From contig JAJZTW010000015.1 of NCBI GenBank assembly GCA_021847345.1, forward strand, positions 1-64,000: DNA of 64,000 nt. Reading direction: 5' to 3'. Origin of the DNA: Pseudomonadota bacterium. GTDB taxonomy: Bacteria; Pseudomonadota; Gammaproteobacteria; Burkholderiales; Burkholderiaceae_C. Both the position numbers and the translations under genes were made by a program. Shown here piece by piece: positions 18,730-31,035 of this stretch. Under the pieces are notes generated by a model that ran no database searches, was not told where the DNA came from, and saw only the letters and a list, made by a program, of their open reading frames with translations. Each line of letters opens with the position of its first letter. The stretch's first letter is position 1.

Positions 18730-19947
18730 ATGTCCGACCGCGCCCAGCCCTCCGTATGGCGAGTTCCCGGCTTCGCCCGCTTCTGGATGGTGCGAGTCGC
18801 CCTCACCGGTGCCTACCAGGTGCTCGGGGTGGCCATCGGCTGGCAGATGTACGCCATCACCGGAAGCGCGCTGGACCTGGGGCTGGTCGGGTTGTTGCAG
18901 TTCCTGCCCCGCGTGGCGCTGGTGCTGCTCGCCGGCAGCGTGGTCGACCGCTTCGAACGCCGCGACGTGGTGGCCGCGAGCATGGCGCTGCAGGCGCTGG
19001 TGGCCGCGCTGCTCATGGCCGCGGCGCAGGGCTGGGGCCTGCACGCGGGACGCGGCCTGATCCTCGGCGCTTCGCTCGCGCTGGGTGCCTGCCGCGCCTT
19101 CGACATGCCGGGCATGCAGGCCATGCTGCCTGCGCTGGTGCCCGAAGCCCTGCTGGCGCGCGCCATCGCGGTGGCGGCCTCGGCGACGCAGGCGGCCACG
19201 GTGGTCGCGCCGGCCTTCGGCGGACTGCTGTACGCGCTGGGCGCGGGCTGGAGCTACGGCCTGACCTTCGCGGTCGACGCGGCCGGCGTGGCCGTTCTGC
19301 TGAGCCTGCCGCGCGCCGCGGCGGCGCAGACCACGCGAATCACCCTGGATTCCATGCTCGAGGGTGTGCGCCACATCCGGACCCATGCGGTGATCCTGGG
19401 GGCCATTTCGCTGGATCTGTTCGCGGTGCTGCTGGGCGGCGCGACAGCCCTGCTGCCCATCTACGCGCGCGACATCCTGCATATCGGACCGCTCGGCCTG
19501 GGCCTGCTGCGCGCGGCTCCCGCGGTGGGCGCGCTGGCCGTCGCGGCATGGCTGGCGCACCACCCGATCGAGCGCCACGCCGGGCGCCTGATGTTCGGCT
19601 CCGTGGCGCTGTTCGGACTGGCCACGCTGGTGTTCGGCCTGTCGCGCTCGGTGCCGCTGTCGATGCTCGCGCTGGCCGTGCTGGGCGGCGCCGACGTGGT
19701 CAGCGTGGTCATCCGCGGCACGCTGGTGCAGCTGCAGACTCCCGACGCGCTGCGCGGACGGGTCAACGCCGTCAACTCCCTGTTCATCGGCGCCTCCAAC
19801 CAGCTCGGCGAATTCGAGTCGGGACTCACCGCGGCCTGGTTCGGCGCCGTGCCGGCCGTGGTGCTCGGCGGCCTGGGCACGCTGGCCGTGGTCTGGGCCT
19901 GGCGCCGGCTGTTCCCGCAGCTGGCGCGCTACGACGCGCTGCGCTGA
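18730..19947 (+). CDS. MFS transporter (EntS/enterobactin exporter-like)
   Basis: FARFWMVRVALTGAYQVLGVAIGWQMYAITGSALDLGLVGLLQFLP...DALRGRVNAVNSLFIGASNQLGEFESG. Confidence 0.85.
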   Translation: MSDRAQPSVWRVPGFARFWMVRVALTGAYQVLGVAIGWQMYAITGSALDLGLVGLLQFLPRVALVLLAGSVVDRFERRDVVAASMALQALVAALLMAAAQGWGLHAGRGLILGASLALGACRAFDMPGMQAMLPALVPEALLARAIAVAASATQAATVVAPAFGGLLYALGAGWSYGLTFAVDAAGVAVLLSLPRAAAAQTTRITLDSMLEGVRHIRTHAVILGAISLDLFAVLLGGATALLPIYARDILHIGPLGLGLLRAAPAVGALAVAAWLAHHPIERHAGRLMFGSVALFGLATLVFGLSRSVPLSMLALAVLGGADVVSVVIRGTLVQLQTPDALRGRVNAVNSLFIGASNQLGEFESGLTAAWFGAVPAVVLGGLGTLAVVWAWRRLFPQLARYDALR

Positions 19948-19972
19948 CCTGCGGCGCCGCGGCGCGCCGGCG

Positions 19973-21340
19973 TCATGCGGCCAGCGCGTGGTCCGACTGC
20001 TCGCGCAGGTCGGCGCGACGCCCGGCGACGTACACCGCCGCGACGTTGCGCTCGTCGGCCAGGTGCATCCACGCGAACACGCGCTCGTGCAGGTCGCGTG
20101 CGAGTTCGACGCGATGGCGCTGCACGTCGCCGCTGGCCCAGCGCCACACCACCACGTCACCCCACGCACCCGGCTCGAAATGTCCGAGTTCCCCCTCCAG
20201 GTCCAGCGCGGCGGCCGCGCCACGCGTGACGGCGTACAGGCCGCGCCAGGCGCTCAGGCGCTGGCCCTGCAGCGCCAGCACCTTGTAGGCGTCGCCCAGG
20301 CTGCGCGCCTGGCACAGGCTGGTGCCGGCGCCGACATCGCTGGCCACGGCCACGCGCATGCCGGCGGCGTCGGCACGCGCCCAGTCGAACAGGCCGCTGC
20401 CCAGGAACAGGTTGGACGAAGGCGAGAACGCCACCGTGCTGCCGCGCTCGGCGAGCAGCGCGCGATCGGTGTCGTCGAGCCAGATGCCGTGCGCGAACAC
20501 GCTGCGCCGCCCGAGCAGCCCGAAGGCGGCGTAGACGTCGAGGTAGCTGCGGCTGGCCGGGTAGAGCTCGCGCATCCAGCGCACCTCGTCGCGGTTCTCG
20601 GCGACATGGGTCTGCAGGTACAGCGGACCGCCGCGCGGCATCGGCTCGCCCAGCAGGCGCCCGCACAGCGCCAGCTGGGCATCGCTGCTGGTGGGCGCGA
20701 AGCGCGGTGTCAGCGCATAGCGCAGGCGCCCCTGGCCGTGCCAGTCCTGGATCAGCGCACGACACTCGCGCTCGGCCTGCTCGACGTCGTCGCGAAGATC
20801 CTCGGGCGCGTTGCGGTCCATCAGCACCTTGCCCGAGACCAGGCACATGCCCTGCTCGCGCGCGGCCGCGAACAAGGCGTCGACGCTGGCGCGGTGCACC
20901 GTGGGGAACACCATCGCGCTGGTCGTGCCGTGCGCCAGCAGCGCACGCACGAAGCGCCGCGCGCCCGACGCCGCGTGGCGGGCATCGGCCCAGCGCGACT
21001 CGGCGGGGAAGGTGTAGCGTTGCAGCCATTGCAGCAGCTCGCTGCCGTAGGACGCCATCACGTCGAGCTGCGGCGCGTGCACGTGGGTGTCGATGAACCC
21101 AGGCAGCAGCAGATGCCCGCGCCAGTCCTCGCGCGGCCACTCCGGGCCTGGCGGGTCGTCGCCCGCGCGCAGCGCGGCCACGCGCCCACCCTCGAGCAGC
21201 AGCCAGCCGTCGGGTTCGAAATGCACGCAGGCGCCGGCGTCGGGGTCGACACCGGGGTCCGCGCGCAGGTACAGCAGGTCGCCGCGCAGCGCCACGCGCG
21301 ATGGCGCTGCCGCAGCCTGGGTGCTCGCCGTCGGCATCAT
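19973..21340 (-). CDS. guaD: Guanine deaminase
   Basis: LLLPGFIDTHVHAPQLDVMASYG, LYLQTHVAENRDEVRWMRELYP, SVFAHGIWLDDTDRALLAERGSTVAFSPSSNLFLGSGLF. Confidence 0.95.
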   Translation of the reverse strand: MMPTASTQAAAAPSRVALRGDLLYLRADPGVDPDAGACVHFEPDGWLLLEGGRVAALRAGDDPPGPEWPREDWRGHLLLPGFIDTHVHAPQLDVMASYGSELLQWLQRYTFPAESRWADARHAASGARRFVRALLAHGTTSAMVFPTVHRASVDALFAAAREQGMCLVSGKVLMDRNAPEDLRDDVEQAERECRALIQDWHGQGRLRYALTPRFAPTSSDAQLALCGRLLGEPMPRGGPLYLQTHVAENRDEVRWMRELYPASRSYLDVYAAFGLLGRRSVFAHGIWLDDTDRALLAERGSTVAFSPSSNLFLGSGLFDWARADAAGMRVAVASDVGAGTSLCQARSLGDAYKVLALQGQRLSAWRGLYAVTRGAAAALDLEGELGHFEPGAWGDVVVWRWASGDVQRHRVELARDLHERVFAWMHLADERNVAAVYVAGRRADLREQSDHALAA

Positions 21341-21348
21341 GACCCCGC

Positions 21349-22647
21349 TCAATCCGCCGGGAACAGCACGAAGCGCAGCAGGAACAGTCCGGCCACCACC
21401 CACATCGCCGGATGCACCTCGCGAGCGCGCCCGGTCAGCAGCTTGAGCGCCGCGTAGACGATGAAGCCGAACGCCAGGCCGTTGGCGATGGAATAGGTGA
21501 AGGGCATGACCAGCGCGGCGATCGCCGACGGCACCGCCTCGGTGACGTCGTTCCAGTCGATCTCCAGCAGCTCGCGCATCATCAACCCGGCCACGTACAG
21601 CAGCGCCGGCGCGGTGGCATAGGGCGGCACCACCGCCGCCACCGGAGCGAAGAACAGCGCGGCCAGGAACAGCACGCCGATGGTCACCGCGGTCAGCCCG
21701 GTGCGCCCGCCCGCCTGCACGCCGGATGCGCTCTCGATATAGGCGGTGGTGCTGCTGGTGCCCAGCAGCGAGCCGGAGAAGATCGCCAGGCTGTCGGCGA
21801 ACAGCGCGCGCCCCAGCCCCTCCTCACGGCCGTTGGACAGCAGCCCGGCCTTGCGGGCGAGCCCGGTCAGCGTGCCGGTGGCGTCGAAGATCTCGACCAG
21901 CACGAACACCAGGATGATGTGGAAAAAGCCCCCGCGCAGCGCGCCGGGGATGTCGAGCTTGAAAAAGGTCGGGCCGATGCTCGGGGGCATCGACACCAGG
22001 CCCTGGAAGCGCGTCAGGCCGAGCGCGATGCTGGCCGCGGTGACGGCGATGATGCCGATCAGGATCGCTCCGCGCAGCCGGAAGTAGTCCAGCACCGCGA
22101 TGAGCACGAAACCCAGCGCCGCGAGCAGTACCGGCAGGGTGTGCAGGTCCCCCAGCCCGACCTTGGTCGCCGGGTTGGCGACCACGATGCCCGCCCCCGA
22201 CAGCGCGATGATCGCCAGGAACATGCCGATGCCGGCGGCGATGGCGCTGCGCAGGGAGTGCGGAATGCCGGCCACCAGCCAGCGCCGGATCCCGGTGATG
22301 GTCAGCAGCACGAACACGCAGCCCGAGATGAACACCGCGCCCAGCGCCTGCTGCCAGGTGAAGCCCATGCCCTTGACCACGGTGAAGGCGAAGAACGCGT
22401 TCAGCCCCATTCCCGGCGCCAGCCCGATGGGCCAGTTGGCGAGAAAGGCCATGATGAAGGTGCCCAGCGCGGCCGCCAGGCAGGTGGCGATGAATACCGC
22501 GTTGTGGTCCATTCCCGTCGTCGACAGGATCGACGGATTGACGAAGATGATGTACGACATGGTGAGGAAGGTCGTGACACCGGCCATGATCTCGGTTCGC
22601 ACGTCGGTACCGTGCTCGCCGAGTTTGAACAGGGTTTGAAGGTTCAT
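21349..22647 (-). CDS. NCS2 family purine permease (adenine/guanine/hypoxanthine)
   Basis: MTFLTMSYIIFVNPSILSTTGMDHNAVFIATCLAAALGTFIMAFLANWPIGLAPGMGLNAFFAF. Confidence 0.95.
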   Translation of the reverse strand: MNLQTLFKLGEHGTDVRTEIMAGVTTFLTMSYIIFVNPSILSTTGMDHNAVFIATCLAAALGTFIMAFLANWPIGLAPGMGLNAFFAFTVVKGMGFTWQQALGAVFISGCVFVLLTITGIRRWLVAGIPHSLRSAIAAGIGMFLAIIALSGAGIVVANPATKVGLGDLHTLPVLLAALGFVLIAVLDYFRLRGAILIGIIAVTAASIALGLTRFQGLVSMPPSIGPTFFKLDIPGALRGGFFHIILVFVLVEIFDATGTLTGLARKAGLLSNGREEGLGRALFADSLAIFSGSLLGTSSTTAYIESASGVQAGGRTGLTAVTIGVLFLAALFFAPVAAVVPPYATAPALLYVAGLMMRELLEIDWNDVTEAVPSAIAALVMPFTYSIANGLAFGFIVYAALKLLTGRAREVHPAMWVVAGLFLLRFVLFPAD

Positions 22648-22786
22648 CGCTTGTCTCCTCTTGCGTTGTCGTGATGCGCGGCGTCTGCCGCGCCTGCCCG
22701 CGCGCGTGCAAGTACGTCACGCGGGACTGGAAAAGCGAAATGGCATGCGACGGGGTTGGTGGTCGAACGCATGGCGGGTCGGCCGT

Positions 22787-23701
22787 TCAGGCCACGGTCC
22801 GGCGCACCTGCTCGCGCAGCCAGCGGTGGCCGGTGTCGTGGTGGCTGCGCGCGTGCCACAGCAGGTAGTAGGTCAGCGGCGGGAAGGCCAGAGGACACGG
22901 CACGATGACCACCGGCAGCCCGGCCTGCACATAGCGCTCGCAATAGCGTCGGCCGGTGGTCAGCACCAGCAGGCTGCGTGCGACCATCCCCGGGATCAGG
23001 TTGAAGAACGCGCAGTGCACGGCGATGCTGCGGCGCATGCCCTGGCGCTGCAGGTACTGGTCGATCACTCCGTCGCCGGCCGCGCGCAGCGCGGTGGGCG
23101 CGATGTGCTCGGCCTGCAGGTACTGCTCGACGTCGAGTCCGCGCCGCGTCGCAGGATGGTCGCGCGCCACCAGGCACACGATCTCGTCGTCGATCAGCGG
23201 CGCGCGATGCAGGTCGGCCGGCGGCTCCAGCCAGTTGCCCAGCACCACGTCGGCCTCGCCGGCGGCCATCGCGCGCCGATAGTCGTAGCCCGGGTGCAGG
23301 CCCAGCACCTCGACCCCGCAGGCCGGCGCGTCGCGCTTGAGCCGTCCCACCAGCGCCGGCAGGAAGGCCGGGTCCAGGTAATCGGCGGCGGCGATGCGAA
23401 ACACCCGCGTGCTGGTGGCCGCATCGAACTGCGTTTCCCCGCCGCCGAGGTGCTGCGCCTGCCGCAGCAACTCGGCCATCGGCTCGATCAGCGCCTGGCC
23501 GCGCTCGGTCGGCACCATGCCCGAGCCGCTGCGCACGAGCAGTTCGTCGCCGCAGGCATCGCGCAAGCGGCGCAGCGCGGCGCTGACCGCCGGCTGGCTC
23601 ATGCCCAGGCGCAGCGCGGTGCGCGAGACGCTGGATTCCGTGAGTAGGGTGTGCAACACGCGTATCAGGTGCAGGTCGATCGAGTCCAGTGGATTGTTCA
23701 T
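22787..23701 (-). CDS. LysR family transcriptional regulator
   Basis: LIRVLHTLLTESSVSRTALRLGMSQPAVSAALRRLRDACGDELLVRSGSGMVPTERGQ. Confidence 0.92.
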   Translation of the reverse strand: MNNPLDSIDLHLIRVLHTLLTESSVSRTALRLGMSQPAVSAALRRLRDACGDELLVRSGSGMVPTERGQALIEPMAELLRQAQHLGGGETQFDAATSTRVFRIAAADYLDPAFLPALVGRLKRDAPACGVEVLGLHPGYDYRRAMAAGEADVVLGNWLEPPADLHRAPLIDDEIVCLVARDHPATRRGLDVEQYLQAEHIAPTALRAAGDGVIDQYLQRQGMRRSIAVHCAFFNLIPGMVARSLLVLTTGRRYCERYVQAGLPVVIVPCPLAFPPLTYYLLWHARSHHDTGHRWLREQVRRTVA

Positions 23702-23736
23702 GGCCTGGGAGTCAGCGACATGGGGTTGCAGGCATA

Positions 23737-23750
23737 TTTTGTATACAAAA
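23737..23750. promoter_or_regulatory. 14-bp perfect palindrome TTTTGTATACAAAA in the divergent LysR/xdhA intergenic region
   Basis: Read directly; AT-rich in otherwise GC-rich DNA. Confidence 0.7.
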
Positions 23751-23838
23751 CAGCATATGTCATCTCGCGACGTGCGTGGCCTAATCATTTTCGGCAATGG
23801 CGCCGGGCCCATCGGCGCGAACAGCTTTGCGGATTGCG

Positions 23839-25391
<1,553 letters not shown>

Positions 25392-25395
<4 letters not shown>

Positions 25396-27731
25396 ACCGA
25401 CGACTGAGCGCACACAGCGCCGTGGGCCTGCCCACGCCGCACGAATCGGCGCAGCTGCACGTGGCCGGCACGGCCGCCTACACCGACGACCTGCCGCAGC
25501 TCGAGGGCACGCTGCACGCCGCGCTGGGCCTGTCGCCACTGGCCCATGGGCGCCTGCTGGACATCGATGTGCGGCGCCTGCGCCAACAGCCCGGGGTGGT
25601 GGCCGTGTTCAGCGCGGCCGACATCGCCGGGCACAACGACTGCGGGCCGGTGCTGCACGACGACCCGGTGCTGGCCGATGGCACCTTGCGCTACGTCGGC
25701 CAGCCGGTGTTCCTGGTGGTCGCCGAGCAGCGCGAGCAGGCACGTCGAGCAGCGGCGCTGGCGCGCGAGGTGATTCGAGCCGAGCCGCTGCCGGCGGTAC
25801 TGGACGCGCGCCACGCGCATGAACTCGGCCAGTACGTGCTCGAGCCCATGCACCTGCTGCGCGAGAGCTCGCCCGGCGCGCTGGCGCGCGCGCTGGAGTC
25901 GGCGCCGCACCGTCTGCGCGGCAGCTGGTCCGTGGGCGGCCAGGAACAGTTCTACCTGGAAGGCCAGATCGCCTGCGCGCAGCCGCAGGCCGACGGCGCG
26001 ATGCGCGTGCTGTGCTCCACCCAGCACCCCAGCGAGATGCAGCATGTGGTGGCCGCGCTGCTGGGCCGCCCGCTGCACGACGTGATGGTGGAGTGCCGGC
26101 GCATGGGCGGGGGATTCGGCGGCAAGGAATCCCAGTCGGCGCTGTTCGCGTGCTGCGCGGCGCTGGCCGCCGCGCGCCTGCAGCGCGCCGTCAAGCTGCG
26201 CGTCGACCGCGACGACGACATGCTGATCACCGGACGGCGCCATGGTTTCGACTACGACTGGGACGTCGCTTTCGACGCCGGCGGGCGCATCCTCGGCTGC
26301 GAGGTCACGCTGATCGCCAACGCCGGGCACTCGGCCGACCTGTCCGGCGCGGTGATGACCCGCGCGCTGTGCCACCTGGACAACGCCTACCACCTGGCCG
26401 AAGTGGCCATGCACGGCTACTGCGCTCGCACCAACACGCAGAGCAACACCGCGTTCCGCGGCTTCGGCGGGCCGCAGGGCGCGCTGGTGATGGAGTACAT
26501 GCTCGACAGCATCGCACGCCACCTCGGGCTGGACCCGCTGCAGGTACGGCAGGCCAATTTCTACGACCCGACGCGGGTGCAGACCACGCCTTACGGCCAG
26601 CCGGTGCGTGACAACGTGATCGGCGATCTGGTGAGCCAACTGGTGCACGATGCCGACTACGCGTCGCGCAGGGTCGAGGTCGCGAACTTCAACCGCGGCA
26701 ACCCGGTGCTCAAGAAGGGCCTCGCGCTCACCCCGGTGAAATTCGGCATTTCCTTCAACGTTCCGCACTTCAACCAGGCGGGCGCTCTGGTACATGTCTA
26801 TACCGACGGCAGCGTGCTGGTCAACCATGGCGGCACCGAGATGGGCCAGGGCCTGAACACCAAGGTGGCCCAGGTCGTGGCCCATGAACTCGGGCTGGAT
26901 ATCACCCGCGTGCGCTGCACCGCCACCGACACGTCGAAGGTGGCCAACACCTCGGCCACCGCGGCGTCGACCGGGGCGGACCTCAACGGCATGGCGGCGC
27001 AGGATGCGGCCTCGCGCATCCGCGCACGCCTGGCGGAGCTCGCGGCCGGCCGCTTCGGCTGCGCGCCCGGGGATGTGCTGTTCGCCGGCGGTTGCGTGCA
27101 GGCCGGGGATGCCCGGATGGAGTTCGCCGACCTCGTCGGCATGGCCTACCGCGCGCGCGTGCAGCTGTGGAGCGAGGGTTTCTACACCACCCCCGGGTTG
27201 CACTGGGATCCGAAGGCGCTGCGCGGCAACCCCTTCTACTACTTCGCCTACGGCGCCGCGCTCAGCGAGGTGCTGCTCGACACCCTGACCGGCGAGTGGC
27301 GCCTGCTGCGCGCCGACCTGCTGCACGACGCCGGGCAGTCGCTGAACCCGGCCATCGACATCGGCCAGGTCGAGGGGGCGTTCATCCAGGGCATGGGCTG
27401 GCTGACCACGGAAAAACTGGTGTGGCACCCGAAGACCGGCGCGCTGCTCACGCACGCGCCGAGCACCTACAAGATTCCCACCGCCAACGACTGCCCGCCG
27501 GTGCTGCGTACGGCGCTGTTCGAGCGCCCGAACCCGCAGCCGACCATCCACCGCTCGAAGGCGGTCGGCGAGCCGCCGTTGCTGCTGCCCTTCTCGGTGC
27601 TGCTGGCGCTGCGCGACGCGGTGTCGGCCGTGGGCGAACACCGGGCGCAGCCCGAGCTGCTGGCGCCGGCCACGCCCGAGGCACTGCTCGACGCCGTCGA
27701 CGGCGTGCGGCGCGAGCTGCGGCAGGCCTGA
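25392..27731 (+). CDS. xdhB: Xanthine dehydrogenase molybdopterin-binding subunit
   Basis: VECRRMGGGFGGKESQSALFACCAALAA, TAFRGFGGPQGALVMEYMLD, VNHGGTEMGQGLNTKVAQV; ATGA overlap with xdhA. Confidence 0.96.
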
Positions 27732-27736
27732 GCGAC

Positions 27737-28543
27737 ATGGCCCACGCGCCGCCATGCTCCGTGGAGGTGCGCATCGCCGAGGTGCGCGGCTCGGCGCCCC
27801 GTGAAACGGGCGCCTGCATGCTGGTGGGGCCCGACTTCGAGCGTGGCTCCATCGGCGGCGGGCACCTGGAGTGGCACGCCCAGCGACGCGCCCGCGAGCT
27901 GCTTGCGCAATGGCGCGCCGAGCCCGGCCCCGCCGTGCGCGAGACCCACGCGCTGGGCCCGTCGCTGGGCCAGTGCTGCGGCGGGGTCGTGACCCTGGAG
28001 TACGCAGCCTCGGCGCTGCTTGAGCTGCCCCCGGCACCGCCGCTGTTCCACCTGCAACTGCACGGCGCCGGGCATGTCGGCCGTGCGCTGGTACGCCTGC
28101 TGGCCACGCTGCCCTGCCAGGTCGACTGGGTCGACGAGCGCGACGACGCATTCGCCGGCGCCGCACTCGACGGCGGACCCGGGCCGGCGTGCATTCGCCA
28201 GCTGGCGGTCGACGCGCCGCAGGCCGAGGTCGCGCTGGCCCCAGCGGGCGCCTTCGTGCTGGTCATGACCCACAGCCACGAGCTCGACGCCCGCATCTGC
28301 GAGGCCGCGCTGCGCCGCGACGACCTCGGCCTGGTCGGGCTGATCGGCTCGCGCACCAAGCGCGCCCGCTTCGAGCACCGCTGGCTCGCCCGCGGTCTCG
28401 CCCCGCAGGCGCTGCAGCGACTGGTCTGCCCGATCGGCATTCCCGGCATCACGGGCAAGCAGCCCGAGGTGCTGGCGCTTGCGGTGGCCGCGCAGCTGCT
28501 GCAGCGGGCCGACGCGACGCGGCCGGCACCGCTGCGGGCTTGA
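27737..28543 (+). CDS. xdhC: Xanthine dehydrogenase accessory protein XdhC
   Basis: RGSAPRETGACMLVG, GSIGGGHLEWHA, LGPSLGQCCGG, HGAGHVGRALVRLL, GLIGSRTKRARF. Confidence 0.95.
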   Translation: MAHAPPCSVEVRIAEVRGSAPRETGACMLVGPDFERGSIGGGHLEWHAQRRARELLAQWRAEPGPAVRETHALGPSLGQCCGGVVTLEYAASALLELPPAPPLFHLQLHGAGHVGRALVRLLATLPCQVDWVDERDDAFAGAALDGGPGPACIRQLAVDAPQAEVALAPAGAFVLVMTHSHELDARICEAALRRDDLGLVGLIGSRTKRARFEHRWLARGLAPQALQRLVCPIGIPGITGKQPEVLALAVAAQLLQRADATRPAPLRA

Positions 28544-28609
28544 TCGAAGTCGAAGCGCCACGGCACGCCATCAAGCACAATCGGGGAGTCAGCCACTAGA
28601 CCCCCGCCC

Positions 28610-29812
28610 ATGCGCCGTCGCCTGCTTTGGTCCCTGCTCGCCGCGTGCGTGCTTTCGTTGCTGGCGTGGTGGGGCGTGCAGCGCTGGCTGGGCCCACGGG
28701 TGGCCGCCTACCGCGTGCAGCAGCAGGCGCTGCTGCAGGACGTGGTGGCCACCGGGCGCGTGATCACGCCGTCGCGCGTGAACGTGGCCAGCGAGATCAC
28801 CGGCACCGTGCTGCGCCGGCTGGTCGAGCGAGGCGACCATGTGCGCCCCGGGCAGTTGCTGCTGCGCCTGCGCAACGACCAGGCCGATGCGCAACTCGCG
28901 CAGGCGCGCGCGGCGCTGGCCCAGCTGCTGCAGCAGACCCGCCCGCAGGCCCTGGCGGCACTTCGAAGCGCCGACTCCGCGCTGGCGCTGGCGCGCGCGG
29001 ATGCGCGCCGCGCTCGCGGGCAGGCCGCCAGTGGTGCCTTGTCGCAGCAGGCGCTGGAACAGGCCGAGCAGGCCGAGCAGGCGGCGGCGCAGCAGCAGCA
29101 CGCGGCGACCGCGGCCTGGCAAGCGGCGCGTCCCGGCGGCGCGCTGCAGCGCCAGCTGGAGGCCGCGGTGCGCTCGGCGCAGGCCGTCAGCGCCCGCTCG
29201 GACATCCGCTCCGAGGTCGCGGGCGAGGTGCTCACGCGCAATGTCGAGGTCGGCGACACCGTCACTCCCGGCCAGGTGCTGTTCACACTGGCCCGCGCCG
29301 GCGACACCGAGGTCTCGCTTCCGGTGGACGAGCAGAACCTGCGCAACCTGGCGCTGGGTCAGTCCGCGCAATGCCTCACCGACGCGTTCCCGGGGCGCGG
29401 CTTCGCGGCCCGGCTGGTGTTCATCGCACCGGCGGTGGACCCGAGCAGCGGCACCATCGAGCTGCGCCTGCGCGTGCCCGCGCCACCCGGCTGGCTGCGC
29501 CAGGACATGACCACGTCCTGCGACGTGGTCACGGCGCGCAAGGCGCATGCACTGGTCGTGCCGGACGATGCGCTGCGAGCGCGCGACGGCGACACCGCCC
29601 AGGTTTTGGTGCTGCAGCGCGGCAAGGCGCTTGCCCGCTCGGTGCGACTGGGCCTGCGCGGGCTGGTGGCGACCGAGGTGGTGCAAGGCCTGCGCGCAGG
29701 TGACGTGGTGATCGACGACCGCTCGATACGCGCCGGCCAGCGGGTGCGCGCGGCGCTGCAGGGCCTGCCGGCGATCGCCCCGGACGCCGGCGCGAGCGTC
29801 GCCGCGCAGTAG
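28610..29812 (+). CDS. HlyD/MacA-type periplasmic adaptor
   Basis: VVATGRVITPSRVNVASEITGTVLRRLVERGDHVRPGQLLLRL plus coiled-coil; start of a three-gene ABC export operon. Confidence 0.88.
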   Translation: MRRRLLWSLLAACVLSLLAWWGVQRWLGPRVAAYRVQQQALLQDVVATGRVITPSRVNVASEITGTVLRRLVERGDHVRPGQLLLRLRNDQADAQLAQARAALAQLLQQTRPQALAALRSADSALALARADARRARGQAASGALSQQALEQAEQAEQAAAQQQHAATAAWQAARPGGALQRQLEAAVRSAQAVSARSDIRSEVAGEVLTRNVEVGDTVTPGQVLFTLARAGDTEVSLPVDEQNLRNLALGQSAQCLTDAFPGRGFAARLVFIAPAVDPSSGTIELRLRVPAPPGWLRQDMTTSCDVVTARKAHALVVPDDALRARDGDTAQVLVLQRGKALARSVRLGLRGLVATEVVQGLRAGDVVIDDRSIRAGQRVRAALQGLPAIAPDAGASVAAQ

Positions 29813-29832
29813 CCAGCGCGGGCCCGCACATC

Positions 29833-31035
29833 ATGGGACTGTCCTGGCGCATCGCCTTCAACTTCCTGCGGGACGGCAAAGCGCAGACCCTGCTGATCAT
29901 CGGCGGCGTGGCGGTCGGCGCGGCGGTGATCGTGTTCATCACCGCGCTGGTCGACGGGCTGCAGGGCAACATCGTGCAGCGCACCCTCGGCACGCAGGCG
30001 CATATCGTGGTGTCGGCTCCCGACCTGCTGGCGCTGGCGGCCGCGCCGCCGCCGGGCACGGTGGATCTGCGGGCCACCGACGCGCGCCCGCAGCGCCTGC
30101 GCTCGATCAACAACTGGCCCGGCATGCTGCGCGTGCTGCAGGGCCTGTCCGGCGTGCGCGCGGTGTCGCCGATGGTCAGCGGACCGGCTTTCGCGCAGCG
30201 CGGCACCGCGGTGCGCGCCATCGCCATCCTGGGAATCGAGCCGCGACGCTATGTGCGGGTGATCCCGCTGGACCAGGACATCGTGCAGGGACACCTGGCC
30301 GTGGGCGCCAGCCAGGTCCTGGTCGGCACCAGGCTGGCGCAGGACCTGGGCCTGCGCGTGGGCGACAAGCTGCGCGTGCAGGGCGCGGCCGGCGGCTCGC
30401 AGGTGTTCGACGTCGCAGGGGTGTTCAGCCTGGGCGTTCGCGACCTCGACGAGCGCTATGTGTACATGGGTCTGAAGCCGGCGCAGTCGCTGCTCGGCCT
30501 GCCCGGCGGGGCGACCGAGATCGACCTCACGGTGCAGCATATTTTCGACGCGCAGCGAATCGCGGCGCGCATCGCCGCGCTCACCGGGTTGAAATCGGAA
30601 AGCTGGATGGACACCAATTCCCAGTTGCTCAACGCGCTGCGCTCGCAATCCCTGTCGAGCGCGCTGATCCGGTTTTTCGTCGGCCTTTCGGTGGCCTTCG
30701 GCATCGCCAGCGTGCTGGCGGTCAGCGTGGTGCAGCGCACGCGGGAGATCGGCATCCTGCGCGCCATGGGGGCGACGCGCCAGCGCATCCTGGCGGTGTT
30801 CCTGTACGAGGGCGCCGCGGTGGGCTTCGCCGGCTCGACGGTGGGAGCCGCCGCGGGAGGCGCGATGGTCTGGGCCTTCAACACCTACGGCCCCGGGCTG
30901 TTCTACGTGCCGGTGCCTCCGGCGCTGGTGTTCGAGGCGGTGGCGCTGGCCACGCTGGCCGGCGTGGCGGCGGCCGCGCTGCCGGCGCTGCGCGCCGCGC
31001 GCCTGGACCCGGTGGTGGCCATTCGCTATGTCTGA
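29833..31035 (+). CDS. ABC transporter permease (FtsX/MacB/LolC-like)
   Basis: [40 protein letters not shown]...[29 protein letters not shown]. Confidence 0.9.
   Translation: MGLSWRIAFNFLRDGKAQTLLIIGGVAVGAAVIVFITALVDGLQGNIVQRTLGTQAHIVVSAPDLLALAAAPPPGTVDLRATDARPQRLRSINNWPGMLRVLQGLSGVRAVSPMVSGPAFAQRGTAVRAIAILGIEPRRYVRVIPLDQDIVQGHLAVGASQVLVGTRLAQDLGLRVGDKLRVQGAAGGSQVFDVAGVFSLGVRDLDERYVYMGLKPAQSLLGLPGGATEIDLTVQHIFDAQRIAARIAALTGLKSESWMDTNSQLLNALRSQSLSSALIRFFVGLSVAFGIASVLAVSVVQRTREIGILRAMGATRQRILAVFLYEGAAVGFAGSTVGAAAGGAMVWAFNTYGPGLFYVPVPPALVFEAVALATLAGVAAAALPALRAARLDPVVAIRYV

Noticed and set aside
15823-20223. 1466-aa minus-strand ORF
   Set aside because: Antisense to the GGDEF-EAL, ModE-like, MFS and guaD regions; low-complexity Arg/Gln/His-rich translation typical of shadow ORFs in high-GC DNA.
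17406-20288. 960-aa plus-strand ORF
   Set aside because: Out-of-frame with the well-supported EAL and MFS genes; composition is Arg/Pro/Gly-rich shadow coding.
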